Shown here in pieces: positions 21,001-36,000 of a stretch of DNA of 64,000 nt (position 1 is its first letter; every line of letters starts with the position of its first letter). Both the position numbers and the translations under genes were made by a program. The stretch comes from Trematomus loennbergii (Eukaryota; Chordata; Actinopteri; Perciformes; Nototheniidae). The stretch is taken from contig JAAOOA010000056.1 of NCBI GenBank assembly GCA_012861695.1, forward strand, positions 6,550,207 through 6,614,206, read 5' to 3'. The notes beneath the pieces were generated by a model. The model searched no databases. It was not told where the DNA came from and was given only the letters and a program-made list of their open reading frames with translations.

Positions 21001-24000
21001 CCGGACAGAGGTAAGATAGCTAATATTATGCTAACTGAGTGCTAAAAAAACGTCCACTTATCATGTATTATTGCTTTTCCTTTTTTGGGCAAGTACATGT
21101 AAGATGCTGTTTTGACTTGTTAAAGGTGGGGTAGGTAATTTTGGAGAAACCAGCTCGAGATCGCTAGAATTTGAAAATTCACAGCCGGAAAAAATCTGCC
21201 ACTTCCTTACAGAGCCCCTCCTCCAACACACACGAACGCGCACATGACCAATGAGGGCACGAGGTAAGTTTGTGCACAGATGGAAGGCTGACAGGCAGGT
21301 AGGCCATCCAGTTATTTTAGCCGGGCCAGCTAAAATGATTGGTCGTGCTTTTTACAGTACTACGGCTTCCACAGATGACATTTTTTTATGGATTTTTGTC
21401 AAAGCACTTAAGATATTCATTGCTATCGGGATGTTAAGAGCATTCCATGGAATATAACAAAAAGTGTTCTTGAGCCGGTTTCTCAAACTTACCTACCCTA
21501 CCTTTAAGGTTTGAAAACAATCAAATCTAAAGTGGAGAAAAAAGGTTCAAAGTTACGCTTCCTCTCCAGCCGTACAGGTTAAGATTATTAGGATGCATTC
21601 ACTTGTATCCTCCAAAGATGGATGATTTTTCACTGATTACGTCGTCACATTCCCATTCCCTATATCAGATGGATTGCCCGCTTTCGGTCCAAACCACCAA
21701 GAATGTAATCGATTCTCTGCTCTCTTGTACCGCCCTTTCACAACTCATTTATTTGTTTGTGTTTGTCCCCTTCACAGAGGCTTCTGACAACGTGATGGAG
21801 ACACTCCGGGCCAAAGAGACTTATTGCTTCCACTGCCAGGGCTGCATGACCAGGCTGCTGGAGGACAGGTGAGGAGCACACGGACAAGCATCAGCGGAAA
21901 TGGGTTTTTATTTAAACCCCCCCCCCCCCTCCATAGGAAAAGGAGAAAAAATGTTGGATGAAGCCGGAGCGGAGCCCTCATCCTGACTGGGTTAGAGTCG
22001 TTGAGTCAGTGTGACGTAAAGGGTGCCTACTCGTTAAAAAACAATTGCGTTTCTTACCTTGAGGTGGTACAGCCGGTCAGTGGTATTGTTCTTATAGCCC
22101 TCCGCTTGTAGCTCTCTCTGGTCAGCAATGTGACATGCTGAAAATTGCAATAGGTATTAAAGAGACCCTCTGCCCCTGGTGATGTTTCCCAGCAATAACC
22201 CACTAAAAAGTTGTTGTTTTTTGCTTTCAACAAGGGCCTGGCAAAGTATAAATGTCAGTAACAGTGCCTGCAGTGGGATAAAATGAATCATTTTAACAAT
22301 ATGATGCCTCATGATCCATTCTTACATTTGGTCTCATGAAGGAAGCAATTTAAGAACCCATTTCCTCTTATTTTGTTCTTACCCACAATTTAATTAGAAT
22401 GTTTTATTATTTTTGGGTTAGAGAAAACAATAGGAGTAATAAGAGCACTTCTACCAAGACAAGCAAGCAATAAGGCCAAACGCCTCCTATTTATGATCGA
22501 GTCAGATTCATTATTCAGCACATTCAGAGCAGATTTAGATGGTTTCTCTCATGTTTTCTCTTAAAGGTCACCTATTATGCAACATCAATTTGTCATGTCT
22601 TTTATACAGAAACATGTGTCCCCTCTGTGTTGAGAGATTCGGAAAGTTTCAGGAAAAAAAAAGATTCTCTCACTTTTTGTCCTGATCCATCTGTATAAAA
22701 ACTGAGCTGAAACAGAGGGGTTTTTGGCATGCTATCTGTTTGGCATTTCAGCCAAACACTTCAGAGACATGTTTTGTATATATCTGAGACCTATAATAAG
22801 AGTAAAATAGGGGACCTTTAACAGTACAATTTAAGAGAAATAAGGCCCCCTATGCTCCATTAGTTTCCTGCTAACAGGTATTCACCGCAACATCTAAGTA
22901 CCCTCTAAAAGGTTTCTCAGTATAGCCTAAAACAATGCATACCAAGCACTTCTCATCTTTTTTAAATATAGGTTATTTGGCATCTTAATTTAGCTTAATA
23001 ATGGGGGGTAGAGGGCCGCATCCACTCAGCTAAAAAGACGCTCCCACCACTGTTACGCAAAGTGGCTAGTAGTGAGGCTCTTTGCTCACCGCGAGGTTTG
23101 GCGCAGAGCCTTGGTTACCACTCCTGCTAGCTTACGCCGCTTCATACAGCTGTTATCTGATTGGTTGTGAGCCAAAAGGGCAGGCACAATCATTAGTGTC
23201 TAGTAGCTCATTGATTTGGGTTTAGGCTCTGGTTCAGTCTCACGGCTCTCATCGACTTTGTTACAGTCGCACAGAGCAGCCGTTTTTTTTCAAACAAAAG
23301 CTGTAGTTCTTTCAACCATTTGTTCACTACCTGCATTTAGCAGCTATAAAGCCAGGTTCTTCCTTCAGGGAATGAACACCAAAACAGGGTACATCTTGGA
23401 CCTAAACTCATGAGGTGGGCAAAAACAAGTCTTCAAAAAATGCTTCAAAATGAAATAGTAAAATGTGACTGTACGTGCCACTGTGTTAGTAATCGCAACT
23501 TTGTTAGGTAATAATAATATGGTCATTTTATGTTTAATCAGAATACTTCATTTATCCTATCTGGAAATTGGGTTTTGTAACAGCTGCTCCATTTTAGAAT
23601 AAAATACAAATAATATATTTATATAAATGTAAAAAGTGAAATAAAAGGATAAATAAAAAAATAGAAGAAAATTATTAATAAACATAAAAAGTTAAATGAG
23701 AAATGTGCAATAAAAGGATAAATACAACATATTATATCAAAAAAGAACCCGGAGTAAACATTTGCACATTGTACAATAGACAACAACAATAAGTATGTAA
23801 ACTTGTGTATATTACAACATATGCAGTGGTGTATTAGTATCTCTCGAGACAGTGATGCTGAATTGCTCATTTAAGACGGCTCTTGCTCCATGTTTACAGC
23901 TGGTTCTGCCTCACTGTTGATGCAGCTGCTTTCAATGCATTTATTATATAATTAGGAGATTCAAAAAAATATCCTAAGAAAATAATCCCATTATAAGATA

Positions 24001-27000
24001 TTGTGAGTATGTCTCTGGTGTAATTTGGATACTTTCCTCAGGTTTCCTTCTTGGGTTTTTAATCATCTCCGGCCATTAGGGAACTCTTTGCTTATTAAGT
24101 AATATCAGCTCTCACAACAGAAACAGCTAATTGATGTAATTTCCAAACATTACTTGACAAAGATGGAAAGTAATTGTTTTATTTGTTTCCCCCACTTCTT
24201 CAGAGTGTTCAAGCGAGTTCTTCCTCTCCCTAACGGCAACTGGAACTCCATCGTGGACGACTGGTGCTGCCACCCCGACCCCTTCGCTAAGAAGCTGCTG
24301 CCCCGAGCCGAGGACTGTCTGCTGGGAGACACCTTCCTCCTCCTCGCCAGAGACAGCAGCTGTGAACACACCCTCACTGTGGAAGAGGCACCTGTTGACT
24401 CAGAGGACGGGCAAGATTCAAAGGTTTCCAAAAGTTCCAAATTCCTAGAAAAACACATTTTATTCAAGGTGTTTATTTTAGATGATTAGATAAGATATAT
24501 TTAATGCCGCCTGATTGGACAAAATGGTTTTGTTGGAGCAGCATGTCAGAATCAAATCAGGGTTATTGCTTAGCAGGTTTTCCCATACGAGGAATTTGCT
24601 TTGGTTTAAAATGGTGTAGTCATACATTAATGTGTTTAAGAGGGATTTAGTTCTAAAAAAGTTAGAAATCAAAATATAACATCATCAAATATTATTTAAT
24701 CTTAATTATAGTTAAAATAATGTAAAAATAAAGAGTATACATATCAATAGTAGAATAGAATACACAATATAAAATATACAGAAAAAGGTCAAAAACACAT
24801 AGACCAACTTACTACTAAAACAAAAAAAGTATACAGTATATATATCAAGTATGTCTGGATAACAGAATTCTTAGCCACCAGATTATCCAAATTAAATAAT
24901 TTCAAATAAAATCATCTCTAGCTGGACAAATTGGATTCACATTCATATCAACAGTATAGACCCTTTCCTCAGACGGCTGCTTCAGTTAAACTGTAGCACT
25001 CTGCAGACATAGGATTGATCTCCCTTCTCTTTTAATAGTCATTCTCTGCACGAGTGATGCACTCTGCATGACTGAAAGTGAGCTCAAAAGAATGAGAAGC
25101 AGATAGAAAGAGCTGGAGAACAAATGATAATCTGTACACCAGAACTTTCTCTCTTACTTTCCTGCCTTCCATTCTGGCTAAAGAGTCTATTGATTTTCAA
25201 ACAATCGAGTTAAAGATGGGTGTAGATTCTGGTGAATGATTGTCAGTTTCTTTTCCTCTATAGGAGTCCTGCCGCCGAGTGGCACTAGTCTCCTGCAAGA
25301 GCTGCTCATCAGTGCTGGGAGAGGCTGTAGCACCAGGTATATACCTCTATACATCTATATCATCACAACTTGTAACTGTGTAATGAGCTTTTTTCTATTG
25401 TATCTTATAGGGACGGTGAAACTGTACATCACACAGGTGGTGGTGGAGCGAGCAGAAGGAGACCGAGAGCCAGAAACTTCACTTAACAGGTTTTTATCCA
25501 AACTCCTAGTAATGACATTTAGGAAACAGTCTGTTAAAGGGGCCCTATTGTGCTCGTTTCAGGTTCATATTTGTATGTTGTGCCCTTAAAGTCTCCATGC
25601 TTTAAAGGTCCCATGTCATGGCCATTTCTACTGATCATAATTCCATTGTTGAGGTCTACTAAAATAAATGTATATTGTGCAATTTTCCAAACTCACATTG
25701 GTTTCTCATACAGCATCTCTGTATAGTATGTGTATTCACTCTCTGTCCTACACGGCTTGTTGGAGCTCCTGCCCCCCCTCCCTGTGAGCCCAGTGGCCGT
25801 CTGCGAGACAGCGAGACACAGCGAAACCCAGCCCGAAACACACCACACACCCGCCGCCTGGCTGGGAGTTTGTGTGTGTGCCCAGGCTGAGTTCCGCGGT
25901 GTCTCGCTGACCCACACCAGTGAGCCAGGTCACACTGTCCCGCTCCTCGCAGCAGCGAGCCTCGCAATGTCCCGCCGAGTGTGTGTGTGTGTGAGGAAGT
26001 CCGCGGATTGGTCCAAACGTAACGGCTCCGCGGACGTAACGTTACGTCACTATACCCGAAATACGTCACTATACCCAAGAAGTAAACAATGGATAAAGAG
26101 AAATCTCCAACGAGGCGTTCTGGGGCAGCATAGACAGGTCTTTTCTGTGTTAGAGTTGTACTCGCTACAGGGTGTACTTTGAGGGTTTGTGACTCTGCAG
26201 ACCGTTTACATGCAGAAAAAGCTACATAACACACAAGGGGACGGGTAATAACCAGAAAAGCATGACATGGGAGCTTTAATGTTCAAAAAGCTCTTTATCT
26301 TCCTCATACTGCCTGAGCTGCAGCACCTCTTTTCACCCTCTGTCTGAAACCAGAGCCCAGTCTGCTCTGATTGGTTACTGGCCGGCTCTGTTGTGATTTC
26401 CTGCCTTTTACATACGATATGTTGGAGCGCTAGCCAATAGAAGCGCAAGTGTTACATAGTGATATCATTATATTATGGAAGTAAACAAAGGAGTCCAATC
26501 GAGGCATATTGACTTTCAAAATATGTTTTCTTTCAAATGTATTACTTTATTACCTCAAAATATCTATTTAATTTATTTAAACATTATAATATTAATCTTG
26601 GAAATTCGGGGAGTTATTTATTCAGGGTTGCTGCCTTATTCAAATATGAGTGCTTTGTCCAGTATCATTTAAAACTTTATCAAACATTAAGTTAAATATC
26701 CCACAGGTCAATTTTGAATAGTTTATAGATTCACCTAAGCAACAACATTTTATTTTGTTCACTATTGAAAACCATTTTGCCCTTTTTTAAGCTACCATTC
26801 GTGAGCTTTATTGCATTATTTGACTAATGGTACCATTTTAAAAATCACCATAATATGTAACGATTTTTACCATAACCTTTAGTCATTTTATGAATAAGAA
26901 AACACCATGCGATCATATGGTTTCATTGTGAATGTCTGATCAAGTAGGTGTATGTCTTGTGCTCTTTAAAGACTCAATATGTAACTGAAGGAGCACGGTC

Positions 27001-30000
27001 TCTCTCTGACAGGTCGCTGTTCCTGGAGAAGACCATCGCAGCCGGGCTGTTGGGGCTGTCCTCCTCGATGAGCACCTTCCACTTCTCCGTCCAGACTCCT
27101 GATGGAAAAACCTTCTTATTGGTAAGAACAATCTGGCATAATCAGAGAAGCACATGAGTTTGGATTCAAAATAGACCACTACATCTTTCTGATTAATGGG
27201 GAAGCGGGTTCTTCAAGCATAATGAAAAGCTGATTGAGTTCAAATCAGTGAACGGATTATTACAAGTGGCTCAACAGTGACTGTGCATCTTTCACTGGGA
27301 GTTTGGAGGTTTTATTCCACCACTATTCCAATAATAATGGTAGTATTTGTGGTATTCCACAAATACTTGTCTTAATTGTGTATCACACGTTTAACTGTAT
27401 GACCTTAGGAAAATACCAATATAACTTTTACATTGTTTTATTTAAATCAGAACATTCATATTACCAACAGTTCTGACCCTAGGACTTTTGAAGTGAAAAA
27501 TCAATTCAACAATTCAAAATCAAATGAATTATGAACACTGTTATTACTTCTTCTTTCATGTGCCCTTGAGGCAGGTTCTGTTTAAAATGTGAAACGAGAC
27601 AATTGCAAGCTTCAAATGACCTTTCATGCCTTAAGATGTCTTTTTATTAGCATCTTAAATCACCTTTATGCTTTTAAATGTCTTTATTAGTGATTTCAAA
27701 TTATGCTTTATGCCTTAAAATAACTTTGTATTAGTGATTTAAATGACCTTTAATCTCCGTAAATGTATGTTTATTTGTGATTTAAATGACCTTATGTCTT
27801 CAAAACTTGAATTAATGTTTTCAAAATGTAAATCAGAATCAGAATCAGAATACCTTTATCAGTCCCACAGAGGGGAAATGTACGTAGTTACAGCAGAAAA
27901 AGAGCCACAGACATCTTAATGTTACATATGTTACATATGTTACATTAATTAAAAAGTACTAAGTTATGATATAATACAAAATATAATAAAACATTTTTTT
28001 TTTAAAGTTACACGATTTAGCAGCCAGGTATATATTGCACAGTTATTAACGGCATATATATATATTCAGGGTGTCCGCGGGGTCTTAAAAAGTATTAAAA
28101 GTTGAAGTCAATTTAGCGAAAATTAAGGCATTTCAAAGTATTAAACGGCATTTTCCAAGGTATTACATTTTGTAGCTTGTTTTCAATAAGTATATAAATT
28201 GTCCAAAGAGGTTGTATTCTACAGTCTGCCTGAATGTAATCATTGCGTAGGTGTGTAGTGTGATTCTGTGTAGTTTATTTATGGCATCCCGTTGGATTGA
28301 CGTCATCTGAACAGGACATCGCACGCTCACTGCTTGATAGCGCGCGAAGGTCCGTTTACGCCGGTTGTTAAACAACATCGTTATGGGGAAATGCAAGTCT
28401 GCGTCCAAATGGTTGGAAGATAAGGAGGAAGGACAATCAATACTGTATATAGTCAATGTGAGGTAAAACTCGAAGTGGCGATGAGGTCTTAAAATGTATG
28501 GAAAGGGTCTTAAAAAAGGTCTTAAAAGGCATTACATTTGACTTCAGGATTCCTGCATATACCCTGATATTGCACATATAGCACATATTGCACATAGTTG
28601 GTTGGTATTTAACAGCAAGGGGTGTTATAGTCTGTGCACTTTAAGCTGTATATCTTGAATGAAAGGTGCTATACAAAAATGTTTTACATTATTAAATGTT
28701 AACAGATGAGGAAAGATGCAACATTTAGCATATTTGCACCAAAACATGCTGAAGAATATCGTGTGAGAGGCTCGTCTTTAAGGAAAACTGTTCTTTTAAA
28801 AAAAGTCAAATATATAAGATCATGTGTATAAGACACTCTAAGCCGCTGTGCATGAGCTGTGCACGCAGTTCATGTGGTGGAGTGTGATTCCTCTGCCCTC
28901 TGGCATGTGTATCTGGAGTGTTTAGTGACCCGTCTGCCCCTCCTGCAGCTCTGGCTCCTGAACAGCGACTCCATCACAGTGTCGGTCCCGGAGACGTGTG
29001 TGAGGGAGGAGAGCTCTGTTGACTCCCCCTCTCCTCACAGTCCATCACCTGCAGCTGCCACAGTCCTGAAACTCCTCTACACCTCCTGCTCCGACACAAG
29101 CACCCAGCACAGAGAGTAAGCGAGCACTCTCACTCCACTCCCCTGTTCCGACATAATTGTCTATTATTTTTGCGAATGAGATTGCCATCAAAGGTGTTTA
29201 TCGTCTGGATGTTGTCAGTTGCATAAGCCTGTGTTTGTTGCACACACACAGGGAATGTTGTTTTGACGGGAGCGAGGCTCTGTGTACCTTGCTGTGAAGG
29301 ATTAGAGAGGTGTGGGTGGATGTGCCGCATGTGGTTCTCCATGTTCAGTATGGCAGCACGCCACTGGAAGAGCTTTCCTCCCTCATTATTTTCAACTGAA
29401 TCAGCACTCCTCCTCCTCCTTTTCTCTGCTGAGAGTGAAGGCAGAACAGAGAAGTTTGGTTGTTCCTACAGTTTTTGACAAGCCCACTGGCTGACTGACG
29501 CAGAAAGGGTAATTAGAGGAATAACTCTTATGAAAGGAGAAAGGCTTGTCTTGGTAATCAAAGAACTACGAGTGCGTTTAAGTGACACAATAAACTCTGA
29601 GCTGAGTGATCCAAGTAAAAATGTTTCACCAAAGGGGCATGCTGGGTACCGAGAGAGACGTCATGCTGGTAAACGAGACAACTTTGAACTGGAGCACCGC
29701 TCTTTTTTTATACAGCCGGAATATGAAATGATCTCCTCTGAATTTCAGGTTTTTCTCTTATTGTGTGAGTTATCTCATAGAGGGATCATTTTAACCCTTG
29801 CCAGAAATGTATTAAAAACATCTGTTCACCCACTGTCTACATTTCCGATCACATGGAAGTCCTTCAGTGCCAGTAAAGAAAAAAGTAGGCATAAAAACGT
29901 AGTCTTGAGATGAAAGAAAAGATAATGTAAGTCATTAAAATGCAAAAACCTCCTCGAAACAACGACAAAGTCTCTAAATATATGAACATGTATTCACTTT

Positions 30001-33000
30001 AGATGCAGAAGGCCCGTACGCAGGCTTGTTTTTAAGCACATATTATTTTAAATGGGCGAACATGCACCAAATGTTTTTAATCAGGACATTCATTATTTTT
30101 GAACAAGTAGCTAACCTATTAGGTGTCCACTTCCTTAATATGTTAATTTAGTGGGAATGCTGATACAGCATTCCAACTACTTCTTCTTCTACGCACGAAA
30201 TTCTTTATTATTCCGCCGGGTTATTTTGCGCCTCTTCTTCTCCCACATTCCACATCGCAGAAATTCCGTTCAAACATCAAAACGTTCAGCTCGGTCGGGA
30301 ATCGATGGCTCTTACTTTTCTTATTCATAACTTTTATAATTCCAGAGATATATCCCATAATACATCACATTTTTAACATGGAAGTCAATGGAGAAACTCT
30401 TCAGACTTGAAAAATCTTCATGCAACTTCAACTGCTAACTGCTCCTTCATACTTTCACTCAGAAAACCTCATTCCAACTTTAAAATGTTACACATCTTTC
30501 TGACATTATTCGTGTAACACAACTTTTAAATCTGATTCGTACTTATAGAGATATTAAACATTGTTCAGAGTGCGTGATGTCACAACTAGAGTGGAGGACA
30601 GATTGAAATTCGCCTTCATATATTTTTTTTAAAACCTGCCATAATTCCCAAACCCTAAATTCCTGAGACATAATTTGTCATGAGAAACGTAGGAAAACTC
30701 TCGTAGCTTGAAAAATAAAAATTAAACAAAATGCCTCTTGAGGGCATGAAGTGACAAAAACTTTCAACATTTCTCCATTAAAGCCCATTGTAAATTCAGG
30801 CTGCTCTTTCCTCACAGCAGCAGCCGAACACCTTTAGTTAATCTGCCAAAAAGGCCACATTATTAACCGAAAGTACACAAAAAGTACACTTCAGATGCTC
30901 AGGGTTCTTCAGATGCTTCACGCGTTGAAATTTCACCGATATCACGGTTCTTCAACAAAACGTTCACATGTAAGAGGTTTATCTCTCATTCAGAACAATG
31001 CAAATGCTCTCCTCTCACTGATTACTGCACATCACCATGGAAACCTTTGATCTCTGGACACGTCGTTAGCTCAAATATGAACACTTGTGTCATGGAACAT
31101 GATGATGTCATAACTCCAACTGACATGCTCAGAGCAGCAGACTTCAGATAATGGTTAACACAGCTCTACATCAAATCTGATGTTACGTAATGTGGTGTTA
31201 CTATGGCAACGCATCCCTCGCCATAAAACAGCAGCAGACTTCAGATAATGGTTAATGGTCCTGCCCTCAACAGCTCTACGTCAATTATGGGGTGTCATCA
31301 TGTGCCGTTTCCATGGAAACGCATCCCTCGCCATAAAACACGATGTCTCTGTAACTCCAATGGACACCGTCCGATCGCCCCCCAAACTTCGCTTGTATAT
31401 CACCGGTCCATGCCTGTACAGCTCTACGCCAAATCTGAGATCTCACCATAGGCTGTTTCCATGGAAACGCATCCCTCGCCAAAAAACACGATGTTGTCGT
31501 AACTGATATGAAAATGGTCAAAACACCACCAGACTTCAGGTGACAGTTAATGGTCCAGCCCTCAACATGTCTATGTGCCATTAGTGCCATTTTCCTCTAA
31601 AGCTGTTGCCATGGCAACACATCCCTTGCAATAAAACACGATATTGCTATAACTCCTATGAAAATTGTCAAAAAGTGCTAAAACTTCACGTGTGCTAACA
31701 GTCCAGCCGTGAAGACATCTACGGGACAGTTTTGAGATTTCTTCAAATGCCGTTGCCATGGCAACACAATGCTCGCCATGAAACACGGTTATTTCATAAC
31801 TTCAGTGAAAATGCTGCAAACAGCCCAAAACTTCACAGGTTTGGTAACGATGCAGCCATCAACATATCTAAGCGTATTATGAGGTGTCATCAAATACCGT
31901 TGCCATGGCGACAGATCATTCGCCATCAAGTTAGTTCAATAGTTTGCAGTTCAAATATTCTGCTACTTTTCCATTTTACTTTCTTTTCTTCTCTTATCAC
32001 ACATTCAAGCCCCCAGTGTTCATGTATCATTTCAATCTAAATTCTTCACTTTCTTCTTACACATTACATTTCAGCATAGTAATTCAGCGTCAGCTTTTCA
32101 GCATAAAGCATTCCCACTAGCAATTTCTTCAGGAATTGCATTCTCTAGTTACAGTATGTCTTTCAGTGCATTTGCGCCTTGACTCATAATTTTGAGTAAC
32201 CTTTTCCAGAAAGCTCTTAATTTTTTTTCTATGTTATTATTTTTGCAAAATATTAAATATAAATATTTTTACTTTTTAGATACTTGGTCATTAGTTTTGC
32301 AATACTTAGTCATTATTTTTACAATACTAAGTCGTTATGTTTGCAAACAAGCATCATTTTGACAAACTGTGTCATTGTTCACTGTTATTATTTGTTTTAA
32401 TTGTAATATTCAGTCATTCTTTAAGGAATCTTTGTCATTATTTTAAGATACCAGGTTATTTTTTGGCAATAAGTCATTATTTTTTGACACTACCATGTTA
32501 TTTTTGCAACAATAGGTCATCATTTTGACAAACAAGTACATTTTTTTACAATACTAGTTTGTTATGTCATATTAGAGCATTGTTTTGTGATACTTAGTCA
32601 TTATTTTGAGCGAAATTCTTACTATAATGATTTACAGGATCTTTTTTGCTTTCCAGCACATCAGCAGAAAAGGGCTTCTATAGACCCTAGAGCTGTTTAT
32701 TTTTAGTTTGACTTTTTGCAGAATTGGGTGTTAGAAAATCTGACAATGTATCTGCCAAATTCACATTTTTACATGAATACATTACATAAACCTCATACTA
32801 ATATGTCTGCAATACATTAGTACCTAACCTGTCTGACCACAGTTTAGGACGCCCTGTATTTATTTCTATAGTCTTTGATTTAGGTGCTTGTGCTTCATGT
32901 TTGAGCAACGACTTCTATTTTAATTTGACTTATTTTTGACATTTCCCTGAAGCCGTGCAAAGCTAAACGCTGGTGTTATTCACTTCCATTTCCCCCTACA

Positions 33001-36000
33001 TCATTTACCATTCATCCTTCATCACTCAACTCTGACATTTTTAAATTAAATGTTATGCCTGGGGAGCTGAATTCCCTGGATGATGGCCCTCTTATTCAGG
33101 ATACAGTCGGTTACAGTCCACCGCAGCTGGAGGTTGCAGTGTGTGTTGTTAAAACTGCCAATAATTGGCTGGAGAATTGGTGAGCCAGTGCCTAAGTGGA
33201 TTATGCTTGTCACTAATGGCAGGGACTTGATTATGAGTTGAGAGAAAGTCTCAGGCACCATCACAGTCTGGTACAAAGTGAAATGAGGTCTCATGGATAT
33301 GGAAATTGAGTCTAATGGAAATCATATGGGCAAATACGTTTTCTACAGAACATTAGGTACATTTCCATACACCAAGAACTATGATGTAGACTGCTTTTGG
33401 TCAATAAGTACAAGGCCTTTTCTGACAGGCAACTAATCCATTATAGGGCATCAATAGGGTCTTTATAGCCAACAGACTCCAGTGACACATTTAAGGTGTT
33501 TTTTCAGGTGTTAAAATATATTTTGCTGCTGCCCCATTCACAGCATGGATGTACTGTTTAAAGAGAACTGGATACAGCATGTAGGTTTTCCCCTTCCTGT
33601 TCCATGTGGGAACCCGTTCATTCCGATGAAAGTTGAACTGAAATACCCAGACCTTCCAATATTCCAGCAATCCTCTGGCATTCTTCTGGCATTCTTCTGG
33701 CAATCCTTTATCCATTGGGCTCATAGGGCATGTGCACTTGCATTTACCTTAAACTACAGAAATGCCAGTGTTGGATTAATGAAGGGAGAGGGACAAAACA
33801 TTGGATTTAGCTATTAGCTCATTTTAAAAACTTTTTGAAGAACCAATAATGAGGGCTAAATTAGGACTACTCCAATGTTCAGACTAGTAGAATTAGATTT
33901 ACCTGTGAAAAAATAGTACAATCTGATTTACAGATGGCTTTTTCCCAATGCAAGTCAATTGGGAAAAGTATTTTTGGGCCCAATGGCATCACGTAACTAC
34001 ACAGAAGTTGAAATACTAATGTTTGGCCTCTACGAAAACTTGCTCCAACACCCAACGCACTTCCTGGATCCTATTCCAGGAAGTGCGTTGGGTGTTAACT
34101 TCCATGCTATTACTTATGTCAGTTTCTCTGCACTGACTACACATCTACTATGGATTAAGTACAACCATACCACTCTACTCCTGATATTTTCCCTTAAGGA
34201 GAACTGCTCAGACTTTAAGAAGACCTTTCCCCCTTGGGAACTGCACAGATGGCTAAATGTCACCGAAACAAACTGGATTGGCGCCCCACACTGACAGAGC
34301 ATTAATCTTCCTTCTCTCAATCACTCTTCCTCTTCTCCTTTCAGTGCCCTCTTCCTCTCGCTTTACACACACATGTAGCAATGCCCCACTCACTATCAAT
34401 CCACTCTGATGTATCGCCCTTTATCTGGTTCAGCTTAGAGTTAAAGACCACTTCATTAAAGCACCAGGGCAAATTCTACAGCATGGGATTAACAGCAGCT
34501 ATTCTAGTCATGATCGTGGTTGTATAATGTTGTGGCAGTCACTATAAATCTGTCCCACTGAACTCTGTGTGTGTTTTTCAGCATTGCAGATAGTTGGGAG
34601 GCCAACGCCATTGGACATGCTGTGGTGCTGCCGCTGAAGGTGTGTGAGGAGCTGCTGCAAGTGATAGAGGACAGCAACTCTACACTTCCTGCGTCGATGC
34701 GTCGCATGAGGTCCTATGAGGTGAGACGGTTACTATGTTACGGGCAACAGATGACTAAGGCTTGTTAATCCCGGGCTTATTTTTTAATGTTGGCAAAAAA
34801 TGCTCACCCTGATATTTTGTCTTGAGTCTTCCAATCTATTTCCATCGTTCGTAAAACAGTCTGTCTTAACTGACAGCGCTCACTTACTTCTTACTTACAG
34901 GACCGTGTTTATCCATTATTCAGTAGTGCTTGACTGCGTTTTTATCCCGCCTTAATTAATTTCATGATCTAGAGCAGGCGTGTCAAACTCAAGGCCCGGG
35001 GGCCAAATCCGGCTCTCGACTTCATTTTATGTGGCCCCACAAGAGCTTGCAAAGAATATAATATGTTTATTATACGGTTACATGCTACTTTACAGAAGCA
35101 CGTTGCCCATAAACGACATCTCCCACAATGCATCTCAGATTTGACTTTTTCTCAGAATTTGACTTTTTCTCATAAATAGATTTTTTTTTTTAAATGTCAC
35201 TTCTCTTTTTCAAAATGTCACAATCAATGTTTTTCCAGAATGTGGCTTTTCTTTTAAAATCATATTGTGACATTCTTACTGAAGAGACTTGCAATTATTT
35301 GCTCTAGACTTCTGCTTTCAGACGTAGTTAATTATGAAGTTATATTAATTAATGATATAGTCTTAAAGTTACAACCGGCCCTTTGAGTGCAACCATAATG
35401 CTGATGTGGCCCGTGATGAAATTGAGTTTGACACCCCTGATCTAGAGCTTTCAGTAAAAAGCCTCCCCTTAGGGATTATGTGGGTCAAATAGAAGGTTTT
35501 ACTTTTGTCAGCCGTATTCCAGCTTCTATGCACCTGTAATTGAGCTAAATGTGTAAATTTAGCTCGAGTTGCCATGGAAAAACCCTTTGACTAGAAAATA
35601 GGGGGTTATATCTTTGCTGACAGCTCTATTCTCCGAACATAGTTACAGAGGTAATTAGCACCATTATATCCTCCACTTTATGCTCACTATAGTTTAGGGA
35701 AGTCACTCCAACCACTTAAACAGGTTTTAAAAAGTTTTCCATCTGCTTGAACATTACGAAGGCTGGACTAATATACGGTGAACAAACCTTTTAAAAGCAT
35801 GTCTGTTCTTGCACATCACATGAAGCAGCTTTTGTTGAAAGCCTAGGCAGGGGTATAGACTTAAAGGACGTGTTTGTGGTTAGAAGCCTGAAATAAAGTT
35901 TGTAGTTGACACAAGTCTAAGAGATTTGAACGTTATGTTCTCTGTCAGTCAGTTCTTACCCCACTCAGATTCAGTACAGTAGATGCACAGCCATGCATAC

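Noticed and set aside
25659..26234. 191-aa minus-strand open frame
   Set aside because: It lies wholly within a TTAA-type MITE; the same reading is broken in the other two copies.
29530..29913. 127-aa open frame in ube3d intron 8
   Set aside because: No recognisable domain, no splice support, and codon pattern like the surrounding intron.
31190..31925. CRISPR-like array
   Set aside because: The repeats are contiguous 147-bp monomers with no unique spacers, in a vertebrate genome.
34721..34768. Read-through end of ube3d after exon 9
   Set aside because: A consensus donor is present at 34721 and the family's V-A-[FY]-L-[KR]-[ML] end is found in phase at 47444.
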